Source: Pithys albifrons albifrons
Taxonomy: Eukaryota > Chordata > Aves > Passeriformes > Thamnophilidae
NCBI RefSeq assembly: GCF_047495875.1
Contig: NC_092465.1
Span: forward strand, 11,147,160 to 11,211,159
Reading direction: 5' to 3'
Length of the DNA: 64,000 bases
Shown: positions 36,801 through 49,310 of the stretch, in pieces
How positions within the stretch are numbered: position 1 is the first letter of the stretch
Layout of the letters: each line of letters begins with the position of its first letter
The notes under the pieces: generated by a model
Database searches by the model: none
Seen by the model: the letters and a program-made list of their open reading frames with translations, nothing else
What the model was told of the DNA's origin: nothing
Made by a program: the position numbers and the translations under genes

Positions 36801-38763
36801 GGAGTTGGCTGAGCACAAAAATAGTGCTGGCCCACTCAAAGCCAACACTTGGGAATCAAGAGGATTAAAAGAGTATTGTAAGCTTCTCACATTGTCTTGA
36901 AACAGCATGTTGGGAAATGTGGGTTCCCTGGTAGGGAGGACTGCTCTGTAACTTATCCTAGGTTTTTGTTCCCAGATCAGCCTGATGCCTGAGGTCATTG
37001 TCTGACAGAACTGTTGTGGAAAGTTCAACAAGGTTTATTTTTCAGTGAAGAAATCCTGCTCTGTAATTTAGCTCCTCACCAAACATGTATCCATCCTAGC
37101 ACCCCGCTCCACCCCTAGGACAGCCTTTCTCAGGGAATACAGAAGTTCAAAGGCCTGTACTTGGTTTATGCTTTAGGTATCTCCAGCTACTGGGAAGATG
37201 AGTGAAGTTTTCATCCCCCAGCTGGCCTTGATGCCAAAGGGCACAAAGTTTCCTTAAATATTGGATAGCAAACATCGTTGTTCTCTATTCCTCTGAAGCC
37301 AATAACTGTATTACATGCAGGGAGTCCCCTAGGTCAGAATATGCTGGTAAAATTACTCACTAACATTATTATCTTCTTCACTGAGTTGCTGAATTTTCAA
37401 ATGGTAGAGTTACTTTGATGACCCTCCAAGAAACAGGAAATAAAGGTTTAGGAATACTTACTTTTGTAAAAATTAAGTGTACGGTTGGGCCTTCAGTACA
37501 GTATTTCATATTGTGATACATGGATACTATGCATACAATTGGGAAAATGTGAGGAAGGATAGGTAGTAGTTGAATGTAACAGGGAACTTTAGAGGTGATG
37601 GAGATTAGGAAGAGTAGGACCAAATGAGATGAATGGACATGATGGCACATGAAATGCATTTTTGTCACGAGATAGGCACAGAACAAGAAGTAACATGACT
37701 GATATGTGTGTGTGTTGAGGGATTTTAAGTTAACAGCCATTGTTTGTGGGTGGAAAAATATTTTGGGGAATAAAAATATTTATTTCTACAGCTTTCACTG
37801 TGGGAAGCTCAGTGAATATGTCTGCTCAGTGTGTCGTGCTGATCTAACAGAACATATGTCAGAATTACAAGGAAGAGGACAGCAAATTATATTTTCCATC
37901 ATTATTAGTAGGAATTTTCTGTCACTGATCCCATTCTACTACTGCTGCATCCTATTGTAGACCAGGGGTCAGAATTGAACAAAATCATGCCTACCCAAGG
38001 TTTGGACATGCCCACTGGTAGTTTCACTGGTAGTTTCTTTACTGAGAAAAACTGCTGTGCTTTGATTCAGACCATAAATTATGGCGAGTGATGGAGGTGG
38101 GGGAGATGTTTCCTTCTGTGTAGTTTATCACTTAGTTTTACCCTGAAGAGTTTCTTGCACTTCTGCTTTTTCTGTTACCAGCCATCATCAATTATTGGAT
38201 AATTATTTGATCAGTTACTTGATCTGTGATCAAATAGTGGTCAGACTTACATTGATTTTTCTGTTGATTCTGTATGCTTCTATTACAGGTTGTTTCATAT
38301 CAATGAAAAATTGAACTCCCTTTCATTGGTGATCAGTTCTCTGTATGCTTTAGCTCCCAGTCTAGACAAACTTGAATATTAAGGAGCAAACTAAACAAGG
38401 AAAAACTAAAAATGGATTCTGTTCTGCATGTATTCTTGAAACAAGAGTAAAATATGCACAAAGTTTTCATTCAATGCTGCAAACTCTTTTGGCAATAAAG
38501 GCATGTTTATGTCATTGTAGATATTGAAGGCGCTATCAATTTTAGAGAGAGAAACTGGGAATGAGATCAGAAGTCAATTAAAAAAACTTTGTAATGAAAT
38601 TACAGTGTTTTATAGAGGGGTTTTGTAAATAATTGAGAAGGTAAGAGGAAAAATGGCCATAAGAATAACTGATGTTGTGAAACAGTTTTACCCCTACAAC
38701 TAGATAACCACTAACTAGTTCCTTACAGACTTTGTTTTTCTATCACACTGTAAGTGTGCAGTC
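33830..38763. other. Non-coding host DNA, no gene seen
   Basis: Two overlapping minus-strand frames of 146 and 161 codons at 34515-35100 share the same DNA in different phases and show no recognisable domain; at least one must be chance. No repeat family is recognised. Confidence 0.4.
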
Positions 38764-38860
38764 AGGGATCAGGACTTCACTGTAGTGAGCACTGTGCAAA
38801 ATCCTAACAAGAGATGGTGTCTAGCCCATAGAAAGGTAAGAGATGACTAGTAAGTAATGT
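38764..38860 (+). repeat. Possible ancient amniote interspersed repeat
   Basis: The words 'gggatcaggacttcactgta', 'gtgagcactgtgcaaaatcc' and 'taacaagagatggtgtctag' follow the order of a known old amniote repeat tail (CATTGTGCTAGGCGCTGTACAAA... AAGAGACAGTCCCTGCCC). The match is by eye and weak. Confidence 0.4.
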
Positions 38861-41819
38861 TAATGATCTATTTGTTTTCATGTTCTGAACTAATGAATTC
38901 ATCTTGGTGTCCAGTTTGTCTGATTTAAGGATTTTAGTGTGAACTCATAGAACCGAGAAAAGTTGTGTGGCAAAACGGAGAATATAGATTTTTTCCATAA
39001 GAAATTATCTATGGAAGTAGGAACTGGCTCATGAACTCTTCAGGTTCATTTTATATCATACTATATTATACAGACTGGGAACTGGGCAAAGCAGTAATAA
39101 CTTCGACTTTTACGTGTGTCAAACCTTTTGTTTGTGCAGTCCTTAATGCAAGATATGGATTACCTGAAAATCCCATGGACTGCAGGGTTCCAGCAGGAAC
39201 AAAACTGCCCCAGATGACTTCACATGGAAAAATAAGATTAGGTACAAATAACATGGAGTTCCTTCCTGGCATTTGTTTGCAAACTTCACTTGCTAACTCC
39301 CACTGAATTCCATCCAAACTTGCATTGTAAAGGACAAAGCAGAATCCCTCAGAAAAGGGACTAAACCATGTGGAAATCAGCTCTGTTTATCTCCAACTGT
39401 AATGGGAAAAAATGGTTCCTTGAGGAGAGGTGCAACATGGAGTCCAGTTAATGAGCATCATCTCTTTGTAAAGGTTCTTGGCTGCCCTTCAGCATGAAGT
39501 AGCCCCTTCCCTACATGCATTTTGCCTTGAGGTGTAGCAGTTAAAAAGGGATATCCAGTTTCCACTTTTATAGAAATACAGTTCATCTTGCCATAATGCT
39601 TGGCTATCTAGTTATAATTTTTGTCCTTAGAAAGCAAGTTCTGTTCTTAATGCTTTTATATATAGGTAGCCTTTTTCCTCTTCTTACACAAGATTGCACT
39701 GTACTTCTTCTCCTGACTCTTAAGGGCAGTCTGCCTTTTCTCTTTGGTCTTGATGTCTTCCACAGCCCATGAAAGTTTTAATTTCACGTGCCTTACTGCT
39801 TGTTGTGAAGCTGTCCAATTTATTTAGGACAGCTTTCTCTCTCTTTGATGCTCATCTTTTTTCAAGCTTCATCCATGTATTATTAGTGTTTGATTCAAAT
39901 ATTTGCTTCTACCTTTTTTCCAGTCTGCCTCAGTTCTAATCTTTCATTAACTTTTTGCTTTAATTTTTGAGGATAGATTTATGTGGAATAAATATTAACA
40001 ATATTTTGACAGGTTGGCATATTATGTATCTTGTGTAAACATGATTATAATAATCTGTGGCCTGTTTTAAACCAGTGTTTGAAGCTCAAGGATTGCAAAT
40101 GAAAGTGAGTCATGGTGGTCTATTGTATGTAAACATAGTATGGTTTTGATTGATTTCCAAGATCAGTTTGGATTATTTGATTGGAAAGGGTTGCTATGGA
40201 AAAAGAAAGGTGATAACAAAAGTAAGCAGTAAGCTTCAGAGCACGGTGACAATCACACATCCTCACCACACATCCAGCACATTGTTCAATAGGGTATTTT
40301 TAAACCTTACCTTACCCCTGCAATAGTGTAAACATTGGCTGGAGTTCTGCCTCAGTGGAGCAAGAAGCGACATTTGCTAGAGAAAAAGGAGCAAGGGGCA
40401 GGGTCAGATCAGCTTTTCCTTGGCACACCACAGCCAGGCTGGCTGTCTGATGTGCCTCTCAGCCTACCAGTCCACTCTTGTTTTCCCTTTCAGATGAATA
40501 ATCTCCAAGGCAGCCAGGTTTCTGTGATCCCGCAGCAGGGGATGTGTGGCATAATGTGTGTGAGGTTTTATGCTTGCTTTGGAAAATGCTGGCTTCACAT
40601 GCCTTCTCTCTCATTTTGGCCAAGTCCCTAGAATGGAAACGTGTCCAGTAAATATTTAATTCCAGATATGCTGCCAAAAGATTCCGTGCTCTCTGACTGC
40701 TTCGGGGTTTGTTAGTGTGAATCAGTTTTTAGTATTTCGTAGAACTGACCTTACAGAAGCAGAAAAAAATGGATCTGTGCAATACTCAAACCCACAAGGT
40801 GAACAGCCAGCCAGTTAGGTTGTAACTGCCCACAATACCAGCACACAGCTTGTACCCCATTATTGCCTAGGAATGATATGATGCTCGTAGCAGAGCTGTG
40901 AGCAAAACCTCACCTGCCTTGGCTCAGCGTTTCTGCCTCTTGGCTCAGTTCTCTGTTGGGTTGCAAGACATGAGGCTCTGAAGTGTTACAAACTGACTTG
41001 CTTCATCACACGGTGTCATTTAACTACCCACCTAATTGCAGCAATCCTGTTCTTATTTTGCCTGCCTGAACTTATTTACAAAGATAAAAATAGAGCAAGG
41101 AAAGAACAGCAGCTGCCAAGGCTGGGTTTAAGTTAAGGACCACCTAGGAATGGATTAAAGGTGAATAACTGTTTTGCCTCGGGACAATACTGCTGAACAA
41201 CAGGGGAGAGGGAGAAGGGGAGAAAAGGTGAAATGAGCATTGCTGAAGAAGACATGTGCAGAAATGATGGTGCAATTGACACATCTAAATGTAAGCAAGT
41301 TTGAATGATACTGAAGGGGGAGAGAAGGATGAAAATGAGTAAAGGAATCATGAAACAGGCAACCAGTGGTACACTGAATTACAAGCAGTTTGAACGTATG
41401 CATCATTTTGGAGAAGATGCCATAGGTCTGAACAATAGCAAATGTAGATGAATATTTGAGAAAGGAAATTCATCTTAGTGAACTGACAGGATTCTCTCCT
41501 GAGTGATCTCAGTTGTGGTGCCAATGGGCAAACAGGAACCTTGGCCTTAAACCCTGTTTTACAGCTGTGCAGTCTTGGGAGCAGGGTCTTAGGAGTTGAT
41601 AGGTGTTAAATCATGTGAGTTTAATTTCAGCTATGCACTTGGCCTTCATCAGTTGGAAATGACAGAAAAGGAGAAAGACCACGGTGCATGAGTCAGTCTC
41701 AGAATGACTAAGCTGCTGTAGTGATGAAGCCATGAAAGACAAGTACAACCCTGGGACACATTTAGTGAAGTGCTGGAGTCCAAGGGGGGATTAGTAGTTC
41801 TGTCATACAGTGCATGAGA

Positions 41820-41960
41820 CTGTGTGGTGTTGGGAATACTGCATACAGGTCTGGTTAGCGAGGCTTGGGAATTAATTTCCTGAAATTAGACACATGGAAG
41901 AAGAAGGGGTTAATAAAGGAATAGAGAGCCTTTCTCCTACAGAAAAATTAAGAAGAAGTA
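41820..41960 (+). repeat. Old CR1 fragment (ORF2 end)
   Basis: 'tgttgggaatactgcataca' and 'ggtctggttagc' followed by 'gggttaataaaggaatagag' and 'agcctttctcctacag' are in the order of an old CR1 part (GGAATACTGTGTCCAGTTCTGG ... ATTAAAGGATTAGAAAACATGCCT). The sequence is highly diverged. Confidence 0.5.
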
Positions 41961-44900
41961 AGTCCTCCTTAATTACAACAAACCAACACTGAATATTGTA
42001 AGACATAGTTTTTTCCCCAGTTTCATGTATAAATGAGACAACTGAAAATGGAAGAAATCTGAGTTAAACCAGAAGACAGTGCTCAGACCAAAAAAACCCA
42101 TGGTCGTGAGTAAATTCCAGCTGAAGATTATTGTTTCTATGCCTTCAAATAATATTATTTTAGGATAGCCTTTGCTGGCCTTTCAGCTGAAGTTCTTTGG
42201 CGCTTCAGTCATACCAAAATTGTCACTCAGTGGCACCCAGCTTGCCAGCATCCAGAATCTGAGGAATATTAGCTGATATGAGGTTTGTATAGAGCACACA
42301 TCGCAACACATTTCCAGCTGCTTCCTACTTGTATGTATTCACTACACAAGCAAATTCATCATCTGTCAGCATCATGACAGAGTGCTTGCTCGCACGTGTA
42401 CTCAGCATATTTACGACTCCTGCAGCTTTGGGGTAGTCTTTTCAATTAGTGTATGCAACAACATCCAGGTGTAACTCAGATTATTTTAATCTAGAGACTT
42501 TGCTCCTGTTTGTCTGTCAATATGAGCACTGCCCCAGCTAGAACGGGCACCCAACAGAAGTTGTGTCCATGCTAGTTTGATGCATAGTGTTTATGATCAG
42601 TGAGAGATTTGTGTAGTAGAGATGAAAAAAGCTAATTATATTCACGAGTCACCTACAGAAATCTGTGAAAACTTCCCCGTGACACCACAGTCCTAGTTTC
42701 TAAGCGTCTGTTTTGCATTCTCCAATGATCAAGTAGCAGGATGGCTGTTTAGGTAGCTTATCAGACAACTTTTAAAGAGATCACATGCTCTACAAAAGCA
42801 GTAGTATTGCATTGACTGTTGGCAGCAATTCTCTTTCCTCCTACCCCTTTCCTTCAGTTATCTTCATTCTGATTTGATCTGCTGATGTTCTTTTTAAAAA
42901 TAAAAATAAGCAGAACTCTTAGTCAATTCAAGTCTAATAAGTAATGTCAGAGGAACAGCTTTTTTTCTTTCTTTTGGCCTTTATTTTCCCCAGCTTTGTC
43001 TTTTTAGTGTTGCTTTAGGTCAAGTTCTGTCATTTTGCACCTGTCCAACCTTGTGAAAGGCCTCACTGGGGTTGTACAAGGACAAGCGTGGGTGGAACTC
43101 AGTGTTCAAAACCTTGTGTGGCTGTTGACAATGTGTGAGAAGGGAAGAGCCCGCTGCTTCCCAGACCCCAAATTAAGCCTGCAGGGCTGACAGCAAAGCA
43201 ATTCTTGTAATGGTACATGGAGCTAATTTGTTATGAAATCAGAGAAGCAATAAATTTGGAAAAACCCCCATTCCAAGTTTAGAGTAGTCTGGAGGGAAAT
43301 TACACTGTCAGCTCCACACTGTGCTCTGCAAACTTGCTGTTTTCTAGACTTGGTGAATAACAGAGTATGGTGGGTTCATCCCCTCACATTTTGCCTTCCC
43401 TGATCTGGGGAAATGCACATTTGTCCACTACAGCTTAAAAGTAAGTAAATTCTTGTGGAGATTTCCCCACCGGGTTCTCAGGTGTGCTGTGCGTTCTCAG
43501 TATGGAGCCGCTGGTCAGCGAGAAATTGCTGTGACTTTTGAAGAAGGCAAACTCAGCTGGTCAGACCCTGGCATTCCTTGTTCCTGCTGCTCAGGGTGTC
43601 CTGCTCAGGGCAAGCTGTTGACTGACAGCAGTGGAAGAGCTCTCCAGCCTCAACAGAGAGAACTATGTTACATCTTCAACATTTGTGCAGGCAGATGTGA
43701 GCCTGGCTGGGCCAGCATTCACGTGGCTGCATTAAGAGTGTCCTGAGCTGCATTTAGGAGGGCCACTGCTGTCAGTAGGGCACCCATGTGGTATTCTGCC
43801 TGTCTGCATCATCCATGGTACTTAGTAGTTCTGCCTGTGAATACACAGCAGTCATACCACACTCAATAGCCTTTGCTGATGAAGGATAATGAGGAAAATG
43901 TGAGAGTGGTGATAAGGTTGGGTTCAGGGTAGTGCAGGTTTTGTGTGTCTTCTGAATAGTAAGTACTTGAGTTTATAAGGCAGCTCCCAAGCCAAGCTTT
44001 TTCTGTGCAGGGATCAGCCAGGAAACCTTGGTCAAATGCAGGATTTCTGTGCTTTATTATTCATCAAGGCTCACGATTTTATTCAGCTCTATCATTGTTT
44101 CTGCATTCACAACCAGAAAGAAACAGAGGTCCTGCAGATAGTGTAGGCTATGGGAAATTGCAGCACTGCTGAGATAACATAGTTGGTACCAGTACGTCCT
44201 GCTCTCATGCTTTCTGAATTACTTATGTTAAAATAAACAAACAAACCAAGAAACCTCTGCTGGCCTGGAAACCTTTAGGCATGCTTTCCTATTTTATGTT
44301 GGAAAGATTTAAAGAAAAAGGCATTTTCTGTTTGCTATTTTCACTGTTTATTTTTTAACAGATTGCTTTAAAACAAAACACAAGCAAAACAGGTTTTATT
44401 CATTATTCTAGGAAAATATGTCTCTGGGAGAGGCAAGGATGGCCTGAAAGGAAGAAATCATACTTCAGGTTGCTGTTTGAAGGTCACCTTCATGGCTGCA
44501 TGTTGTGACTCAACAAATTGGTTGGGGCTTGGAGTGGCAGACTCGATTCGACAAGCTGAGGTCTTAGAGGAAGTTGATAGGAAACAACTATTATTTATGC
44601 TACTACAAGTGGATTGATTTATTTTTTGTAGAAATTAAGTGTTTATTCTGATGAGCTGAAGGCACTAAGATTTTGTCCAAGGGAAAGGTTAAATCATCAA
44701 GAGTAATTGCACCGTGTATGCTGTGCCTTGCACCAGCCTTTCCCTGCTACCACCAGTGGGCCACACTGTTTGTAATAAATGGTTATTAAGCTGTTCTCCC
44801 CAGGACCAGGACTGCAGCCACATTGTGCTGAATACTGTGGAGCTGCACGGTAAACTGTTCTCTGAGAAGCCTGATTAAATACGAGAAGGGATATGAAACA

Positions 44901-47900
44901 AAAATAATCCAACCCCAAGCTCTGGCACGTGATGATAGGAGTAGTTGTGGGTTGTACAGTAGGTCTGCTGCAGAGGAGGAACATGGGCTGAAGTCTTCTG
45001 TGCTGTCCTTATCTGTTTAAAAAACCCAATTATTTTTTTTTCACTTAACTGCTCTAATTTGTTCCATCAGGTCTTGTCCAGGGGATGGTATAGAGGGATG
45101 TGCAAGGGACCCTTGTCCCTCAAGATTATTTGCTCTCAATCCTCTACTACCTCTATTACCTTAACTGAAAGATTGCAAGATGCCTGGATATGCACTGGCC
45201 CAAACGGGAAGCATCCTGAGTGTGTTTTGTTTGAAGTCAGGCTTTTGTGATTAGCATGTGCATTTATTCAGGATACTTTTATGTGTAGACTCATATTCAT
45301 TCTGGTTTGACCTAAGGAATAATTACTTGGTCATTTTAAATGGACACTGAAGGCGTGAGTCAGCTCAGCCATTTGTTCCTCAGCTTTTTTTCTCGCCCTG
45401 TTTTCCCATTCATTTGTCAGAGAATTGGAAAGGAAGGAAGGGATCAATCCTTCTCTCCACAGAGTTATCAGTGCCAAGGAGATTTGGTGTGGCTGTATTA
45501 TTTTTAAGTACATAGGGACAGGAAAGTCTGAAGAGTAACTTTTATATTTGTGCTTGTTGGGAGCACCAAAACAAATTAAAAGATTGGGAATGCCTTGTTC
45601 CTGTGCAGTCTGTACCAGAATATCATCAGCATAAGAAAGGATCAAATATTTCATCAAAGTGTGTGGTAGCCCCAGGGCTTCCTCGCTTTTTTGTTGTTAC
45701 TTTTCTTCTGTCCCTGTTCCCTCTGTTGGTTCTCTGTAGCTGAGCACATGGATGTGCCAGTCGTGCTTAGGCTGCAGTGCAGTCCTGACAACACAGGGCC
45801 TGGCACTGTGGGTGATTTTCAAAGGTGGAAGGTCTGGCAGTGTCAACACAGCACAATGGATGCCTTGGTGGATGCCTTGTCGCCCTTTGCCTCTAGTCTT
45901 GTGAAGCCACCAGCTCACCTGGACACTGGCCTGTGGCTCCAGGTGAGGGAAGGGTTTCATGAGGCTAAATCAGGGATCAGCATAACCCATTCACTGTCTG
46001 CAGCTGAATTAGGGAGTCCCTGAGTCTGTGTATGTGATGTCGATGCAGAAACTCAGTTTTGGTTGAAGTTGATGTGCTAAGCCATGGATAAAAGACCTGC
46101 TGACCCCTGAGCTATGCTGTATGCACATTAGAGAAGTGACGTGAAAAGGGATTTCAGGCTTGTTTTCTGCAAGTGCTAAACTTGATCAAGACTGGTAGCA
46201 CAGACTGTAATAAAAGAGGGGACAGGAGTATAAGAAATCCTTTGTGACAAGCTGTGTACTAGTAGGGAGAGATGGTCCTCACTGGAGTGTATCAGAAGTA
46301 TTTGTGAGATTATGTCTTGCAGCTGTGGGTTCTGTGCATTTACTGATCTACCCCAGATCTTGTCATACATGCAGGCACTCAGTTGTTGGAAGCTGCATCC
46401 CATCTTATTTTTATTGTTTCTTTTTTTTTTTTAATAATTCATTTGAAGGTAGAGAATCAAAACAGAATTTGGAACCTCAAAATCTCTGCAACTGCAGGAG
46501 TCGGCACTTAATGGCAGCTTTGCCTGTAGTCGTGGCATCAGGTTACGTCTGAAGCCTTTGAAGTTAACAGGGCTGGAGGGAGAAAGTGTTGTGTTGCTTC
46601 TTTAAAAAGAAACATGCTTCAGTTATATTTGCAGCTGGGGTTTATGGCTGCCAATTAAAGCATGTTTTATTTGGTCTTTGTTTTTAGTGCACTTTTACCC
46701 CTTAGGGGCACTTGAAGCCAAGGCACAGCTTGAGATGTATCTGGCTGTAGCACACAACTTAGCCATCGTGAGCCTCATCCTCTGTTCCTCTGCAGAGCTC
46801 ACTCTCAAGATTTGTGTCCCCCACAAGACAAGTGTCCCGACCTCCCCAGTTTACTCACCTGGGGTCTCTCTGCATGCATTGGGTCTCTGCTCACACAGCA
46901 ACAAGTAGTTTGTGGCTGGCATTGTGGCTTGGAGTGCTCTGAAGTAAACTTTGTGTTGGCCCTGGAGACTTTAATTTCTAATCAGGTCCAATTAAATTAC
47001 TATGAGTCTGATAAAGGGAAAGAAGCTCAGTTTAAAATGGTGCAGATAGGCACTTAGTGTGATTTAATGTATGTCTGCGTAGTTTAACTGCTTATCTGCA
47101 CATCTGGCCTAAATACTTGTGCAAATCTGACCCGTACAATTTTCTTAACTGTGTTGGCATGGGAAGGAAAGAAGGTAGATTATGCAGTTAATGGATTATG
47201 GCTTGTTTCCCTGTTGATCCTGAGAGCATCGGCCATCCTACATCACAGTGGTGCTGAGTAGCAGGAAAGGTGCTTGGAGGACAGTGATGGGGATGGCTGT
47301 GCAAAGTGCACTGCACTGGTGGTTTAAGGGTGGTCTGACCTGAGAAAATGTACTAATCTTTCCAGGCACACATTTTCTAGGCCCTGTGTGGTGGAATCTT
47401 TAGCAAACAACATCAAACTGGTGGCACAGGCACCAGTAAATACTGAGCAGCACCTTGTTTGTTGATCTTGTCTTGTACCCCCTGCCTGATTATGAGTGGT
47501 GCTACATTCTGTGATTAGCAGGCCACATCAACTGGCTTGGTCAACTCAATCAACATGAAGATATGATACATATTATTTATTTTTTTGTGTGTGTGATAGA
47601 AAGCAGTGGGTTTTGCAGTGATAACTTTTTAGAAGAGGGAAGGAGAGGACATGAGATATCTGTCCTAGTAATAAAATAAAGAGGTTTTTGTTTGTTTGAC
47701 AAATGAGTGACAAACATCCTAGCTCAGACTGACTTTCTGGAGGCCACCTTCGACATTCCTTGAAAAATTAACAGAATTATACTACATTATCTGTGAATTT
47801 CAGTGAGTAGAATAGTGATCATTCTGATTCATAGTCCTTGGATATTGAGGACAAATTACTTTATGGTCTACTGAGACCATGAAAAAGGGACAATGAGGTT

Positions 47901-48249
47901 CCTTCGTGTCCTCCACATACTTGCAGATGAAAAGCTGTCTCACACAGAACAGAAGTAATTGGTTCTTTTTATGAAGTGTTGTTCCTTAGATCACAATGGC
48001 TTTATATCTTAGTATCTGAGATTTTTGCAGCTGTCAAATGTGTCCAGCCTTCATGAGTTATGGACCTGGAATCACTTTCCCTTCTAGAACTCACCAGTAC
48101 ATGGCTAAGGCAAATTCTTTAACATTACTGACTTCAAGTGACATAGCAAGAATATTTTGGTTGGTTCTTCCTTTATAGCTGTTGTCTCAAAGGCTGAGAC
48201 AGAGAAGATGGTGAATGCTTTTGTTAAAGTATTGGGCCATCTGGTGCTT
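41961..48249. other. Non-coding host DNA, no supported gene
   Basis: No complete gene or recognised repeat. A minus-strand frame at 45331-45657 contains a YADD motif that faintly recalls a reverse transcriptase and is treated under findings. Poly-T runs occur near 46421-46434. Confidence 0.4.
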
Positions 48250-48402
48250 GGAAAATCTGTGTGCAAATCTTGGCTTTGCCACTGTTTTTTACTGTGACCT
48301 TGGGCAATTATTTGCTTTTTCTCTACATATGTGACATGAGGGTACTATCTCTGTCTTTTTTAAGTGTGATATCTGAGTAGATCTTTAAGTACTTGAGGGG
48401 TC
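48250..48402 (+). repeat. Ancient MIR-like (CORE-SINE) relic
   Basis: The words 'gtgcaaatcttggctttgcc', 'actgtgaccttgggcaatta', 'tttgctttttctctacatat' and a tail 'gatctttaagtacttgaggg' match the order of the MIR consensus (TGGCTCTGCCACT...TGTGACCTTGGGCAAGTTACTT...CATGTAAAGCACTTAG). This is the best-preserved of the MIR-like copies in the window. Confidence 0.78.
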
Positions 48403-49099
48403 ATGGGGACAGGAAACCTCATCAACCAAAGGCATGCCATTTTATCACCCTGCCTGTACAATGCTGTAAAGAAAAAGGATTTTTCTTATGCCTCCTTGTG
48501 TTCCAACAGCCCATTATCACCCTTCTGCTCAATCTGAGTCTGCTCAGGTTCTTGCACCAGGTATCTGAGTGAGGTGTTGCACTTTGGGTGTTTGGGTTTG
48601 GTTTTGGTTTTGCTGGGTTTTGTAATTGTCAGGACATGGGTGGGAAGAGTTGCAGCATTCATTTTCTGTGAATGTTACCATGCCTTCTGCATGTGCTTGA
48701 CCTTGGTAGTATTTTCCCCTGTCTGACAATTTTCCCTCTGAATAAGAGCAGTAGGGAGTAGAAGATTTCTGTTTTACACGGTATTTCCCCTGCATCCCCT
48801 TGCTTTCTGTGCCTGGGAAGATAGTGGCCTGCAGCAAATTCCCTGCAGCATCTGCGTTCCTGCACACATGGGCTTGTGACACTTTAATAGTAGCTGTCAG
48901 GTAACATTAATGTATTGCTGCTACAAATAAATCAAGCAAGGCTACAAGCAAAGAAGGGAATGAGATAGGACAGTCTCGTCCATCACTATCAGACAGGGCC
49001 ACCCTAAGTATTGTCTGCTCACTTCACTGGCTGAAATTGTTGGCTCTGTAAGATGTGCCTAGTGGGGACACCCAGTCCAAGTCTGTGATTATCCAAAGG

Positions 49100-49310
49100 G
49101 CTCAGTTTGGATATCAGAAAAAAATTCTTTCCAGAGAGAGTAATCAGGCCTGGCCAGAGAGATGGTGGATTCCCCATCCGTGGAGGTTTTTAAACTGAGA
49201 CTGGACGTGGCACTGAGTGCCATGATCTGGTAAAGGAACTGGAGTTGGACCAAGGGTTGGACTTGATGATCTCAGAGGTCTTTTCCAACCCAATGGATTC
49301 TGTGATTCTG
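49100..49310 (+). repeat. CR1 LINE 3' end with internal deletion
   Basis: The same subfamily as the copy at 17958-18468, sharing 'aattctttccagagagagta', 'ggaggtttttaaactgagac' and 'gtggcactgagtgccatgat'. Compared with that copy it is strongly 5'-truncated and lacks about 20 bases after 'taatcaggc'. It ends in a degenerate octamer repeat 'gattctgtgattctgt'. The antisense open frame across it is not a gene. Confidence 0.9.
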
